This document shows, piece by piece, positions 1 through 8,781 of a DNA stretch of 64,000 nucleotides. How positions within the stretch are numbered: the stretch's first letter is position 1; every line of letters begins with the position of its first letter. Source of the DNA: Streptomyces sp. CB01635 (GTDB taxonomy: Bacteria; Actinomycetota; Actinomycetes; Streptomycetales; Streptomycetaceae); assembly GCF_002803065.1 (NCBI RefSeq), contig NZ_NNBL01000003.1:951461-1015460 (forward strand), written 5' to 3'. Both the position numbers and the translations under genes were made by a program. The notes beneath the pieces were generated by a model. That model did not search any database and had not been told where the DNA came from. It was given only the letters and a program-made list of their open reading frames with translations.

Positions 1-2168
1 TCCGTCACGGTATTGCGGTAGAACTCGTCGACGTCCCACGCGTCCCACATGTTCGGGAAGTCCGGGTGGATCTGGAGCAGGTTCGCTGCCCGGCCCGGCG
101 CCACGGTCTCGCGACCCGCGACGAGGTCGTACGCGGACACGACCAGGCCCCGGCCGTCGATCTCCACCCTCAACAGCCCGTTGTCCAGGACGAATCCGCC
201 CGCCGCGCGCGAAGCGATCGCGGCCTCGCCCTCGATGACCGGGTTACGGGCGCCGCCCGCGGGCACGCCGTCGCGGGTGTGCGGCGCCGAGTTGAAGACG
301 AGCGTCCCCGAGCCCTCACCGGCCAGGGCGCGTTGGGCCGCGCCGATGATGCCGTTCAGCTCCTCCGCGACCCGCTCGTATGTCCTGCGCGCCTCGCGGT
401 GGACCCAGGCGATCGACGAGCCGGGCAGGATGTCGTGGAACTGGTGCAGCAGCACCGTCTTCCAGATCCGGTCCAACTCCTCGTACGGGTAAGGCAATCC
501 GGCCCGCACCGCAGCGGTCGCGGCCCACAGCTCGGCCTCGCGCAGCAGGTGCTCGCTGCGCCGGTTGCCCTGCTTCGTCATGGCCTGGGAGGTCAGCGTG
601 GCGCGGTGGAGTTCGAGGTAGAGCTCGCCGACCCACACGGGCGGGTTCGGGTACTCCGCCTCGGCCTTCTTGAAGAACTCCTCCGGTGTCTCCCACACCA
701 CCGTCGCGGACCCTTCGAGGTCGCGGAGACGGGCCGCCTTCGCGACCATCTCGCGCGTCGTGCCGCCGCCCCCGTCACCCCAGCCGGTCGGCGCGAGCGA
801 GTGCCGGGCGACCCCCTTGTCCTTGAAGTTCTTCGCCGCGTGGGCGATCTCGCTGCCCTTCATGGAGCAGTTGTACGTGTCCACGGGCGGGAAGTGCGTG
901 AAGATCCGGGTGCCGTCGATGCCCTCCCACTGGAACGTGTGGTGGGGGAACTTGTTGGTCTGCGACCACGAAATCTTCTGCGTGAGCAGCCACTTGGAGC
1001 CCGCAGCTTTGATGATCTGCGGAAGGCCCGCGGCGAACCCGAACGTGTCGGGCAGCCATGCCTCGTCGTTCTCGATCCCGAACTCGTCGAGGAAGAACCG
1101 CTTGCCGTGCACGAACTGACGGGCCATCGCCTCCGAGCCCGGCATGTTGGTGTCCGACTCCACCCACATGCCGCCCGCCGGCACGAACCGCCCGTCGGCG
1201 ACCGCCTTCTTCACCCGCGCCCACACCTCGGGCCGGTGCTCCTTGACCCACGCCCACTGCTGGGCCTGCGACATGGCGAAGACGAAGTCGGGCTCGTCCT
1301 CCAGGAGCGCCGTCATGTTGGACGTCGTCCGCGCCACCTTGCGCACTGTCTCGCGCAGCGGCCACAGCCACGCCGAGTCGATGTGCGCGTGGCCGACGGC
1401 GCTGATGCGGTGTGCCGACGGTACGGCGGGCGCGGCCAGAACGCCCGTCAGCCGCTCGCGGGCGGCGGCCGCCGTGCTGTTCACGTCCTGGAGATCGACC
1501 GCGTCGAGCGCGCGCTCCACGGCGCGCAGGATGTCGTAGCGCCGCGCGGACTCCACCGGCAGCTCGGCCATCAGCTCGCCGAGCACTTCGAGATCCATGA
1601 CGAGCTGCCACACGGTCTCGTCGAGGACCGCGAGATCCATCCGCGCCAGCGTGTACTGCGGCTCGCTGCCCGCGGTCTCCTTGTCGCCCAACTGCGTCGG
1701 CAGGAAGGGGTGGTAGTCGAGGATGACCGGGTTGGACGCCGCCTCGATGTGCAGGCGGACCTCCTCGCCGCCCTCCACCGGGGCGCCGACGCGCACCCAC
1801 TGGTTGCGCGGGTTGAGGCCCTTCACCGGAGTACCGTCCGGGCGGTAGACCAGGCCCTCGCACTGGAAGCCGGGCATGTTCTCGTCGAAGCCGAGGTCGA
1901 GGATCGCCTCGACGGTCCGGCCCGCCCAGTCGTCGGGCACCGTCCCGGTGACGCGGAACCAGCAGGTGGCCCACGGAGCGCCCCAGCGCGCGCCCACCGC
2001 GATCGGCTCGGGCGTCGCCGCGAGCCCTTCTTCGACCGGCACCGGTTCGCCCGGCGCGTTCCACACCGCGACCTGCAGCGGCACGGACTCGGGGTACACG
2101 GCGGGTCGGATGCGCTCGTCGAGGACGCGCTTGAGACGGGCTTCGACCAGGGTGCGGTCGTCATGCAT
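1..2168 (-). CDS. GH38 alpha-mannosidase, C-terminus cut by the window edge
   Basis: Retaining zinc-dependent alpha-mannosidase that removes alpha-linked mannose from glycans, probably in the cytoplasm because no signal peptide is seen. About 722 residues are present; family members of this type are usually near 1000, so the C-terminal beta domain lies beyond base 1. Seen: GH38 metal motif HAHIDSAWLW near residue 261, catalytic PDTFGF (Asp nucleophile) near 373, and HQFHDILPGSS near 579. The ATG at 2168 is preceded by a GGAG-type ribosome site. It is last in a run SBP-permease-permease-GH5-GH38 on this strand, 118 bp after the GH5 stop, so it probably processes what that transporter imports. 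The family call is secure; the exact linkage is not known. Confidence 0.93.
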   Translation of the reverse strand, partial: MHDDRTLVEARLKRVLDERIRPAVYPESVPLQVAVWNAPGEPVPVEEGLAATPEPIAVGARWGAPWATCWFRVTGTVPDDWAGRTVEAILDLGFDENMPGFQCEGLVYRPDGTPVKGLNPRNQWVRVGAPVEGGEEVRLHIEAASNPVILDYHPFLPTQLGDKETAGSEPQYTLARMDLAVLDETVWQLVMDLEVLGELMAELPVESARRYDILRAVERALDAVDLQDVNSTAAAARERLTGVLAAPAVPSAHRISAVGHAHIDSAWLWPLRETVRKVARTTSNMTALLEDEPDFVFAMSQAQQWAWVKEHRPEVWARVKKAVADGRFVPAGGMWVESDTNMPGSEAMARQFVHGKRFFLDEFGIENDEAWLPDTFGFAAGLPQIIKAAGSKWLLTQKISWSQTNKFPHHTFQWEGIDGTRIFTHFPPVDTYNCSMKGSEIAHAAKNFKDKGVARHSLAPTGWGDGGGGTTREMVAKAARLRDLEGSATVVWETPEEFFKKAEAEYPNPPVWVGELYLELHRATLTSQAMTKQGNRRSEHLLREAELWAATAAVRAGLPYPYEELDRIWKTVLLHQFHDILPGSSIAWVHREARRTYERVAEELNGIIGAAQRALAGEGSGTLVFNSAPHTRDGVPAGGARNPVIEGEAAIASRAAGGFVLDNGLLRVEIDGRGLVVSAYDLVAGRETVAPGRAANLLQIHPDFPNMWDAWDVDEFYRNTVT

Positions 2169-2286
2169 GAGGGGTACTCCGTAAGGTCCGAGGTGCGGGT
2201 AATCACCAGGCGGGGCGGGCGGGACGCTGTACAACTCCCCGACGCGGCGCACCTCGAATCGTGCGGTCCGCATCGGGTTCGACCTG

Positions 2287-3558
2287 TTAGGGAGCCGTGC
2301 CGACGGTCCGTGTGACGTGGTCCGGTGTGACCACTTCGGTGATGCCGCGCGCCATCAGATGTTCCTTGTCGTCGGCGCGGCCGGCGAGGACCGTGGTGGG
2401 CCGGGCCCCGTCGGCCGTGAGACGGGCGAACGCCTCGAAGACGGCGCCGCCGGGGGCACACACCGAGCGGTTCGGGGCGGCCTCGTCGTCACCGGCGTCG
2501 ACGACGAGCGCGGTGGTGCGCGGCGCGGGTGCACAGGGACGGGCGCGCCGGTCCGCGACGATGCGGGCGAGGGCCTTCGCCGCGGGTTTCGGCTGCCGCT
2601 CGCTCGTCAACAGCCCCAGGCTGTACTCGAGTTCGGGGAAGTCGGCGAGATCACGGCTGACGTCGTGCGAGCACCACCACGTCACGCCCCACAGGTCCGG
2701 GCAGTCGAGCGCGTTCTCGACGGTGGCCTCGGTGAAGTGCGCCGCGTGCTCGGCCGGGACGAGCGGCGCGGGCGCGCCGACCTCCTGCAGCCAGACGGGC
2801 CGGTGCGGATCTCCGGCCCAGGCTTTGGACAGCTCGACGAGGTACGCGGCATGGTGCTCGGTGGCCGTCCCGGTGCGGCCGTGGCGCTGCGCCGTACCGT
2901 TGAACACCCACGAATGCACCGCGGTGAGCGCGCCGAGCCGTGCGGAGTGCGCGGGCGTGAACGGCTGGTCGTCCTGGTACCAGGCGGCGTCGTACGAGGC
3001 GTGCAGATGGGTCCGCCCCGGCGCGCCCTCCTCGCACGCGGCGAGCACACGGCGCAGCCAACTCCCCGCCTGCTCCGCTGTGATGCGGTCCGGGTCGGGG
3101 TGCGGGCCCGCCGCGAACTGGTTGACCTCGTTGCCGATCGTCATGCCGATGAAGTTGGGCCGGTCGGCGAGCGCCCCGGCGAGCGTGCGCAGATACGCCT
3201 CCTGGCCCTCGACCACATCAGGGTCCGTGAAGAGGTTCCTCCTGTGCCACGTCTGCGTCCACGCGGGCAGGAAGTCGAAGCTCGACAGGTGGCCCTGCAG
3301 ACCGTCCACGTTCACGTCGAGCCCGCGTTCGGCCGCCGCGTCGGCGAGCTGGACGAGCTGCTCGACGGCGCGCGGACGGATCAGGGTGCGGTTGGGCTGG
3401 AAGTACGGCCACAGGGGGAACACCCGGATGTGGTCGAGACCCAGCGCGGCGATCGAGTCGAGATCGGCGCGCACGGCGTCCAGGTCGAAGTCGAGCCAGT
3501 GGTGGAACCACCCCTGGCTGGGGGTGTAGTTGACGCCGAAGCGCACGGCAGAGGTCAT
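2287..3558 (-). CDS. GH5-like glycoside hydrolase, possibly beta-mannosidase type
   Basis: 423-residue TIM-barrel glycosidase without signal peptide, so intracellular. It starts VRFGVNYTPSQGW, has the acid/base motif IGNEVNQ with E144 and the nucleophile motif WLQEVGAP with E259, both at clan GH-A positions. A C-terminal tail of about 80 residues follows the barrel. It lies 61 bp after the MalG-type permease and just before a GH38 alpha-mannosidase. From memory, GH5 subfamily 18 enzymes of bifidobacteria act on the Man-beta-1,4-GlcNAc core of N-glycans and sit with GH38 genes; I infer the same role here from context only. Many close homologues carry generic names such as cellulase or 1,4-beta-xylanase, which this context does not support. 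Confidence 0.85.
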   Translation of the reverse strand: MTSAVRFGVNYTPSQGWFHHWLDFDLDAVRADLDSIAALGLDHIRVFPLWPYFQPNRTLIRPRAVEQLVQLADAAAERGLDVNVDGLQGHLSSFDFLPAWTQTWHRRNLFTDPDVVEGQEAYLRTLAGALADRPNFIGMTIGNEVNQFAAGPHPDPDRITAEQAGSWLRRVLAACEEGAPGRTHLHASYDAAWYQDDQPFTPAHSARLGALTAVHSWVFNGTAQRHGRTGTATEHHAAYLVELSKAWAGDPHRPVWLQEVGAPAPLVPAEHAAHFTEATVENALDCPDLWGVTWWCSHDVSRDLADFPELEYSLGLLTSERQPKPAAKALARIVADRRARPCAPAPRTTALVVDAGDDEAAPNRSVCAPGGAVFEAFARLTADGARPTTVLAGRADDKEHLMARGITEVVTPDHVTRTVGTAP

Positions 3559-3619
3559 GCGGAGTCCTGGTTCTGTGGTACGTGGGGGCCTCGGTGACGA
3601 GATGTCCGCGGTACGGGCG

Positions 3620-4540
3620 TCAGCCCTTGACGGCTCCCTCGCCGACCCCGCGGAAGAAGTACCGCTGGAGGCAGGCGAAGAGGATGATCAGCGGCGCGAC
3701 GGCGATGATCGTGCCGGCCGCGACGATCCGCTCGTCGTTGGCGAAGGTGCCGTGCAGATAGTTCAGGCCGATGGTGAGGGTGAACTTCGCCGGGTCGCTG
3801 AGCACGATCAGCGGCCACAGGAAGTCGTCCCAGGCGCCCATGAACGCGAAGATCGCGACGACCGCGAGCGTCCCCTTCACGGACGGCAGCGCGATCCGCA
3901 GGAAGCGCTGCCAGGCGTTCGCCCCGTCGACGAAGGCGGCCTCCTCGATCTCGTACGGCAGGTTGAGGAACGCGTTGCGCATCAGCAGGACGTTCATGGC
4001 GGCGATGCAGCCCGGCAGGACCACGCCGACGAGGGTGTTGTTGAGGCCGAGTTCGCGCATGGTCGTGAACTGCGCGATGACGATGCTCTCGACGGGCACC
4101 AGCATCGCGAGGATGAACACGAGGGTGGCGATCTTCCGGCCGCGGTAGCGCAGCCGGGCGAGCGCGTAGCCCGCGAGAGCGGAGCCGACGCAGTTGGTGA
4201 CCACGTTCGCGGTGGCAACCTTCAGGGAGTTGAAGGCATAGTCCCAGACGGGGATGGTGTCGGCGACGCGCTCGTAGTTGTGGAGAGTGGGATCGCCCGG
4301 CAGGAACTTCGGTGGGGAGCTGAAGATGTCCTCGTGCGTTCCCTTGAGGGAGGTGGACAGCTGCCAGAGGAAGGGCCCGACGGTGATCGCGAGCACGGCG
4401 AGCAGCAGCGCGTAGCGCAGTACGAGCTCCCAGACGCGGATACGTCGGCCGTTCTCGTCGGTGACACACGGCGCGCGCCGGCGCCGAACGGGCCCCGGAT
4501 CCGGAGCTGTTGTGGCGCGGACGTCCTCGGTGACGCTCAC
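3620..4540 (-). CDS. ABC sugar transporter permease, MalG type
   Basis: 306-residue inner-membrane permease of a carbohydrate ABC importer (CUT1 group). There are six hydrophobic segments, the first at about residues 40-60, and the cytoplasmic EAA loop EEAAFVDGANAWQRF at 199-213 that docks the ATPase. It overlaps the upstream MalF-type permease by four bases (ATGA), so the two are translationally coupled. No ATPase gene is present in the cluster; as in many Streptomyces CUT1 systems, a shared MsiK-type ATPase encoded elsewhere probably energises it (inference). The N-terminal 35 residues are charged and cytoplasmic. Confidence 0.93.
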   Translation of the reverse strand: MSVTEDVRATTAPDPGPVRRRRAPCVTDENGRRIRVWELVLRYALLLAVLAITVGPFLWQLSTSLKGTHEDIFSSPPKFLPGDPTLHNYERVADTIPVWDYAFNSLKVATANVVTNCVGSALAGYALARLRYRGRKIATLVFILAMLVPVESIVIAQFTTMRELGLNNTLVGVVLPGCIAAMNVLLMRNAFLNLPYEIEEAAFVDGANAWQRFLRIALPSVKGTLAVVAIFAFMGAWDDFLWPLIVLSDPAKFTLTIGLNYLHGTFANDERIVAAGTIIAVAPLIILFACLQRYFFRGVGEGAVKG

Positions 4541-5508
4541 GCGTCCTCCTTCCGGTCGGCGCGGAGCACGAGCAGCATCAGCGCGACGGTGACGACGAAG
4601 ACGACGACGGAGATCGCCGAGGCGTAGCCGACGCGGCCGGTCAGGCCCGTGCCGGTGCGCTGCACGAGCATCACGAGCGTGGTGTCCTCGCCCGCGGGGC
4701 CACCGTTGGGCCCCGCCATCAGATAGACCTCGGAGAACACCTTGAAGGCGGCGACCGAGGAGAGCGCGGCGACCAGGACCATGGTGGAGCGCACGGCGGG
4801 CACGGTGACGGTGAAGAAGCGGCGCACCGCGCCGGCACCGTCCACCGAGGCGGCCTCATGCAGCTCGCGCGGCACGTTGGCCAGCGCCGCCAGGTAAATG
4901 ATCATGTAGTAGCCGAGGCCCTTCCAGACCGTGACGGCCATGGCGCTCAGCAGGAGCAGCCACTGGTCGCTGAGAAAGCCGACCTTGCCGATCCCCACGG
5001 CTTCGAGCAGCGAGTTCACCAGGCCGCGCTCGTCCAGCATCCACACCCAGATCAGGCCGACCACGACGATGGACGCGACCACCGGCGTGTAGAAGGCCGA
5101 CCGGAAGAAGGTGATGCCCGGGATGTTCTTCTGGACGAGGAGGGCGAGCAGCAGCGGAAGGAGTACGAGGGCGGGGACGACCCCGACCATGTACAGGACA
5201 CTGTTGCGCAGCCCCGTCCAGAACATGTCGTCGTGCAGCAGCTCCCGGAAGTTGGCCAGTCCCACGAACTCACCGGGGATCAGGGTCCGCCGGTCGGTGA
5301 AGGAGTTGACCACGGTGGAGACGAACGGATACAGGATGAAGACGGCGACGACCAGCAGCCCGGGAGCGGCGAACAGCCAGGGGCTGGTGGGCAGATGGCG
5401 TCGGACGCGGGAGGCCGGCCGCTCGCCCGAGGGCTTCGCGGGTGACGTCACATCTGCGTTCGCCGGGGATTTGGCGGCGGTCTTCACGGTCGGAAGGGGA
5501 CTCGTCAT
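4537..5508 (-). CDS. ABC sugar transporter permease, MalF type
   Basis: 323-residue partner permease of the CUT1 importer. After a polar 40-residue N-terminus comes the first membrane segment (about 44-64), then the usual MalF-type topology. The EAA loop is ELHEAASVDGAGAVRRFF at 215-232. The stop overlaps the start of the MalG-type gene by four bases, and the gene begins 18 bp after the stop of the binding-protein gene, so the three form one operon. It would form the heterodimeric channel that accepts substrate from the lipoprotein encoded just upstream. Assignment rests on the EAA motif, hydrophobicity and position. Confidence 0.93.
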   Translation of the reverse strand: MTSPLPTVKTAAKSPANADVTSPAKPSGERPASRVRRHLPTSPWLFAAPGLLVVAVFILYPFVSTVVNSFTDRRTLIPGEFVGLANFRELLHDDMFWTGLRNSVLYMVGVVPALVLLPLLLALLVQKNIPGITFFRSAFYTPVVASIVVVGLIWVWMLDERGLVNSLLEAVGIGKVGFLSDQWLLLLSAMAVTVWKGLGYYMIIYLAALANVPRELHEAASVDGAGAVRRFFTVTVPAVRSTMVLVAALSSVAAFKVFSEVYLMAGPNGGPAGEDTTLVMLVQRTGTGLTGRVGYASAISVVVFVVTVALMLLVLRADRKEDA

Positions 5509-5526
5509 GATGTACGGCTCCGGGGC

Positions 5527-6819
5527 TCAGCCCTGCTGCTGGAGCAGCCGGTCGCAGGCCTTGACAGCGTTGTCAAGTGCGGTCTTGGGGCTCTCCTTGC
5601 CCTGGAGGGCCTTGGCCACGGAGTTCCGCAGCTCGGTCTTCATCTGCTCGCTGAACAGGACCGGCGTGTAGTTGACCGCGGACTTCAGCGAGTCCGCCGC
5701 GGCGATCCGCACCCGCGTCTCGTCCGAGCCGTCCTGCTTCGTGAAGTACGGGTCGTCCAGGGAGCCCGCGGTGCTCGGGAAGATGGCGACCTTCTTGGCG
5801 AACTCCATCTGGTGCTGCGCGTCGGTGACGTAGTGCGCGAACGCCACGGCCGCGGGCTTCTGCTTGGAGCGCGAGTTCACCATCACGCCCATCACGTACA
5901 TGTTCACCTTGCCGGTGCTGGTGATCTGGTCCGTGATCCCGATGTTCTTGTAGAGGCTGGGCGCGTCCTTCTTGAACTTCGACAGGTCGAGCGCGCTGCC
6001 CGGGTTCATCGCCACGGCCCCGGTCAGGAACTTCTTGCCGGTCGACTCGGGCGTCGCGGTCAGCGCCTGCGGGTCGAGCGCCTTCGCGTCGTACAACTCC
6101 TTGTACTTCGTGAGGAGTTCGACACCCTTGGCGTCGTTGAACGCGAAGCCGGTGCCCTCCTTGTTCATGAGCGGAGCGCCGTAGCGGCCGAAGTCCTCGA
6201 TGGTGGGGACGTTGGCGAGCGTGGCCACCTTGCCCTTGCTCTTCTTCGCGAGCTGGAGTGCGTCGTCGAAGAGCGCGTCGTACGTCTTCGGAGGCTGCGA
6301 CGCGTCGAGTCCGGCCTGCTTGAACAGGCTCTTGTTGTAGAACAGCGGCCCGGTGTTGAGGTACCACGGGAAGGCGTACGTGCCGTCCATGCCCGGTATC
6401 TGGTGGCTCGCCCAGGCCCCCGGCAGGTACTCCTTCTTGTACTTCGAAGCCGCCTTGTCGAGGTCGAGCGCGAGGCCGGCCTTGGCGAGCGGGGCGACGA
6501 GGTCGGGGGAGACGTTGACGACGTCGGGCAGCGTGCCGCCGGCGGCATCCGCGCTGATCTTGTCGGCGTAGCCCTCGCCCGGCTGGTCGATCCACTTCAC
6601 GTGCGTGCCGGGGTACTTCTTCTCGAAATCCTTGACCAGGCCGTCGAAGTACGGCTTGAAGTTGGCCCTCAGGTTCCACGTCTGGAACGTGATGCTGCCT
6701 TCGATCTTGCCCGTGGCGTCCGTCGAGCCGCTGTCGTCACCCCCGGAACCGCACGCGCTCAGCGGCAGGACGAAAGCGATGGCGGCGGCAGCGGCTAGTG
6801 CTCTGCGAGAGATGGGCAC
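5527..6819 (-). CDS. Extracellular sugar-binding lipoprotein of the ABC importer
   Basis: 430-residue family-1 solute-binding protein. The signal peptide ends in lipobox LSAC with C23 as the lipidated cysteine, followed by a Gly/Ser/Asp-rich linker, so it is anchored outside the membrane. The body has typical features such as ITFQTWNLRANFKPYFDGL and AFPWYLNTGPLFYNKSLF. It is the first gene of the SBP-permease-permease-GH5-GH38 run. The spacer upstream of its start holds the operator region shared with the divergent LacI gene, so expression is probably induced by the imported sugar. Ligand is not deducible from sequence; the mannosidase neighbours suggest a mannose-containing oligosaccharide. 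Confidence 0.93.
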   Translation of the reverse strand: MPISRRALAAAAAIAFVLPLSACGSGGDDSGSTDATGKIEGSITFQTWNLRANFKPYFDGLVKDFEKKYPGTHVKWIDQPGEGYADKISADAAGGTLPDVVNVSPDLVAPLAKAGLALDLDKAASKYKKEYLPGAWASHQIPGMDGTYAFPWYLNTGPLFYNKSLFKQAGLDASQPPKTYDALFDDALQLAKKSKGKVATLANVPTIEDFGRYGAPLMNKEGTGFAFNDAKGVELLTKYKELYDAKALDPQALTATPESTGKKFLTGAVAMNPGSALDLSKFKKDAPSLYKNIGITDQITSTGKVNMYVMGVMVNSRSKQKPAAVAFAHYVTDAQHQMEFAKKVAIFPSTAGSLDDPYFTKQDGSDETRVRIAAADSLKSAVNYTPVLFSEQMKTELRNSVAKALQGKESPKTALDNAVKACDRLLQQQG

Positions 6820-6971
6820 GGTGACACGGCTCCTTTGCGGCGGCGTCGAATGTTGCCGTGCAGACCCTGCATTGCGATCACGGAAAAAGTCAATGCATTC
6901 TCTGGAACTGCCAGCGGTCGCCTGGAAGGACGCCAGGTCAGAGCAGTGGAGTAGACCTTTTGCAAGGCGAA

Positions 6972-7027
6972 ACTAATGCGCTTTAGAGTCTTGAACTCAA
7001 GCGCATTAGTGGCTGACCGTATGCGCT
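6972..7027. promoter_or_regulatory. Operator region with three ATGCGCT half-sites between SBP operon and lacI-type gene
   Basis: Two perfect 12-bp arms, ACTAATGCGCTT at 6972-6983 and AAGCGCATTAGT at 6999-7010, are separated by 15 bp. A third half-site, ATGCGCT, lies at 7021-7027 and forms a second dyad with GCGCAT at 7001-7006. The block sits in the 253-bp divergent spacer about 150 bp from the SBP start and 45 bp from the regulator start. LacI-family proteins usually bind short CG-centred palindromes, so half-sites spaced two to three turns apart suggest paired dimers or looping. The binding protein is inferred to be the adjacent regulator. Confidence 0.6.
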
Positions 7028-7072
7028 AGGCTGGTCGGGGCCCACCGGGGTTCCACGGGGAAAGGGGCACCT

Positions 7073-8143
7073 GTGCCAGCCAAGCGGTCTCCCGCGCGCC
7101 GACCGACCATGAAGGACATCGCGCTCAGGGCGGGTGTCTCGGAGAGCGCCGTGTCCTTCGCGCTCAACGACCGGCCAGGAGTCTCCGAGGTGACCCGCGA
7201 CCGGGTGCGGCGGGTGGCCGAGCAGCTCGGCTGGCGGCCCAGCACGGCGGCCCGCGCCCTGTCCGGCGAAGGCGCGGCCACGGTCGGCCTGGTCGTGGCA
7301 CGCCCGGCGGACACGCTGGGCGTGGACTCGTTCTTCCTCCAGCTCATCTCCGGCATACAGGAAGTCCTGGCGGAGCGTCACCTCGGCCTGCTGTTCCAGG
7401 TGGTGGAGGACGTCGAGGCGGAGTGCGCCGTCTACCGGCGCTGGTGGGCCGAGCACCGGGTGGACGGCGTGCTCGTCGTCGACCCCCGCACGGCCGACCC
7501 GCGCCCCGCACTCCTCGACGAACTCGGGCTGCCCGCCGTGGTGATCGGCGGAGTGCCCGACGCCGAGCACCCTGGCATGTCGACGGTGTGGGCGGACGAC
7601 GCCGGCGCGATGGCGTCGGTCGTCGACGAGCTGTACGCGCTCGGGCACCGCCGCATCGTCCACATCGCAGGCCTGCCGGGCCTCGCGCACACCGAGCGGC
7701 GCATCCGCACCCTGCGCGCCGAGGCCGAGCGCCGCGGCCTGACCGAGGTGCGCTCCGTGACCACGGACTACTCGGACGCCGAGGGCGCCGCGGTCACGCG
7801 CCGCGTCATGGAGGGCGACACACCCCCGACTGCGCTCGTCTACGACAACGACGTGATGGCCGTCGCCGGGGTCGCCGCCGCCGGTGAACTGGGCTTCTCG
7901 GTCCCCGGCGACGTCTCGGTGGTGGCCTGGGAGGACTCCCCGCTGTGCCGCATGGTCAAGCCCTGGCTGTCGGCACTGTCCCGCGACACGGTCCAGTTCG
8001 GCCGCACCGCGGCCCAGGAACTGACGGCACTCCTGGACGGCGGCCCGTCACGGACGGTCCAGGTCCCGCTGCCGCGCCTGATCGAGCGCGACAGCACGGG
8101 GGCGGCGCGGGGCGCCGAGACAGGGGCGAGCGGGGGCAGCTGA
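7073..8143 (+). CDS. LacI-family transcriptional regulator of the glycan cluster
   Basis: 356-residue repressor. The N-terminal helix-turn-helix and hinge helix are clear: TMKDIALRAGVSESAVSFAL at residues 12-31 and the RVAEQLGWRPSTAARALSG region near 46-64. The rest is a periplasmic-binding-protein-like sugar sensor ending in the PLPRLIERDST type C-terminus. GTG at 7073 is chosen because GGGGAAAGGGG lies just upstream; an ATG at 7109 would remove only a few residues. It is divergent from the binding-protein operon and separated from it by the palindromic half-sites at 6972-7027, so it most likely represses that operon, and perhaps itself, until the imported sugar binds. Confidence 0.93.
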   Translation: MPAKRSPARRPTMKDIALRAGVSESAVSFALNDRPGVSEVTRDRVRRVAEQLGWRPSTAARALSGEGAATVGLVVARPADTLGVDSFFLQLISGIQEVLAERHLGLLFQVVEDVEAECAVYRRWWAEHRVDGVLVVDPRTADPRPALLDELGLPAVVIGGVPDAEHPGMSTVWADDAGAMASVVDELYALGHRRIVHIAGLPGLAHTERRIRTLRAEAERRGLTEVRSVTTDYSDAEGAAVTRRVMEGDTPPTALVYDNDVMAVAGVAAAGELGFSVPGDVSVVAWEDSPLCRMVKPWLSALSRDTVQFGRTAAQELTALLDGGPSRTVQVPLPRLIERDSTGAARGAETGASGGS

Positions 8144-8209
8144 CGAGCGGCCGACGTCGGTTGCCGAGCCCCCGTCACGTACTCACGCTCACGCACCCCG
8201 GCGCTCCCG

Positions 8210-8701
8210 TCAGTGGCCGTGCGGCAGCATCCGGCCGACGGCCTTCCACGCGTCATGAACGCGGCCGTGATGAGCGGACGCTGCCACCGGTCCGGCCGCG
8301 CGCGGCGAAGGCATCGTCCGCGGCTCCCAGTCGCAGGGCGGAGCCGCACGGGCGGTGCGCGGTCCGCCGTACTCCTCCTCGCGCCCCCTGACCGCGTCGT
8401 GTTCCTTGAGCGCCACGCTGATGAGGGTCAGCAGGAGCGCCACGTCGTCGTCGCAGTCGAGCAGCACGGTGATCCACGAGGCGCCGGGGCGCACCCGGAT
8501 CGCGGTGCTGTCGCGCAACTGCGGAAGGAGGCGTTCGACCGCCGTCCGGGTGAGGTACAGATCTGCCGCATCGTTGGCATGGAAATGCACGATGTCGCAC
8601 CCCGCTGTCCCGAAGGAGCGCCCTACAGCGCACCGGGGAGAGCCACTTACCAGGTTCGGCCACGACTCCAACTGGGTCATGGCGCGATGGGCCGCGGTCA
8701 T
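8210..8701 (-). CDS. DUF5519 (luciferase-domain) family protein
   Basis: 163-residue soluble protein. The conserved part covers roughly residues 5-110 and contains IVHFHANDAADLYLTRTAVE and the ITVLLDCDDDVALLLTLISV segment. This matches the small proteins usually annotated luciferase family or DUF5519, where the luciferase label is historical and no light reaction is implied. The C-terminal 50 residues are low-complexity and rich in Arg, Pro and Ala. ATG at 8701 is preferred; a GTG at 8719 would add six residues, and neither has a convincing ribosome site. It is convergent with the LacI gene, 66 bp apart. Function unknown. Confidence 0.75.
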   Translation of the reverse strand: MTAAHRAMTQLESWPNLVSGSPRCAVGRSFGTAGCDIVHFHANDAADLYLTRTAVERLLPQLRDSTAIRVRPGASWITVLLDCDDDVALLLTLISVALKEHDAVRGREEEYGGPRTARAAPPCDWEPRTMPSPRAAGPVAASAHHGRVHDAWKAVGRMLPHGH

Positions 8702-8781
8702 GTGGACATGGTTGCGCACTCTTCACCCCGTCAACCAGCCCTATTCACCGCCTGCTTGATGAATCGGCGGTTTCGGGAACC

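Noticed and set aside
66..2315. A 749-codon plus-strand frame over the GH38 gene
   Set aside because: Same antisense effect; the minus strand carries the GH38 metal and nucleophile motifs in order.
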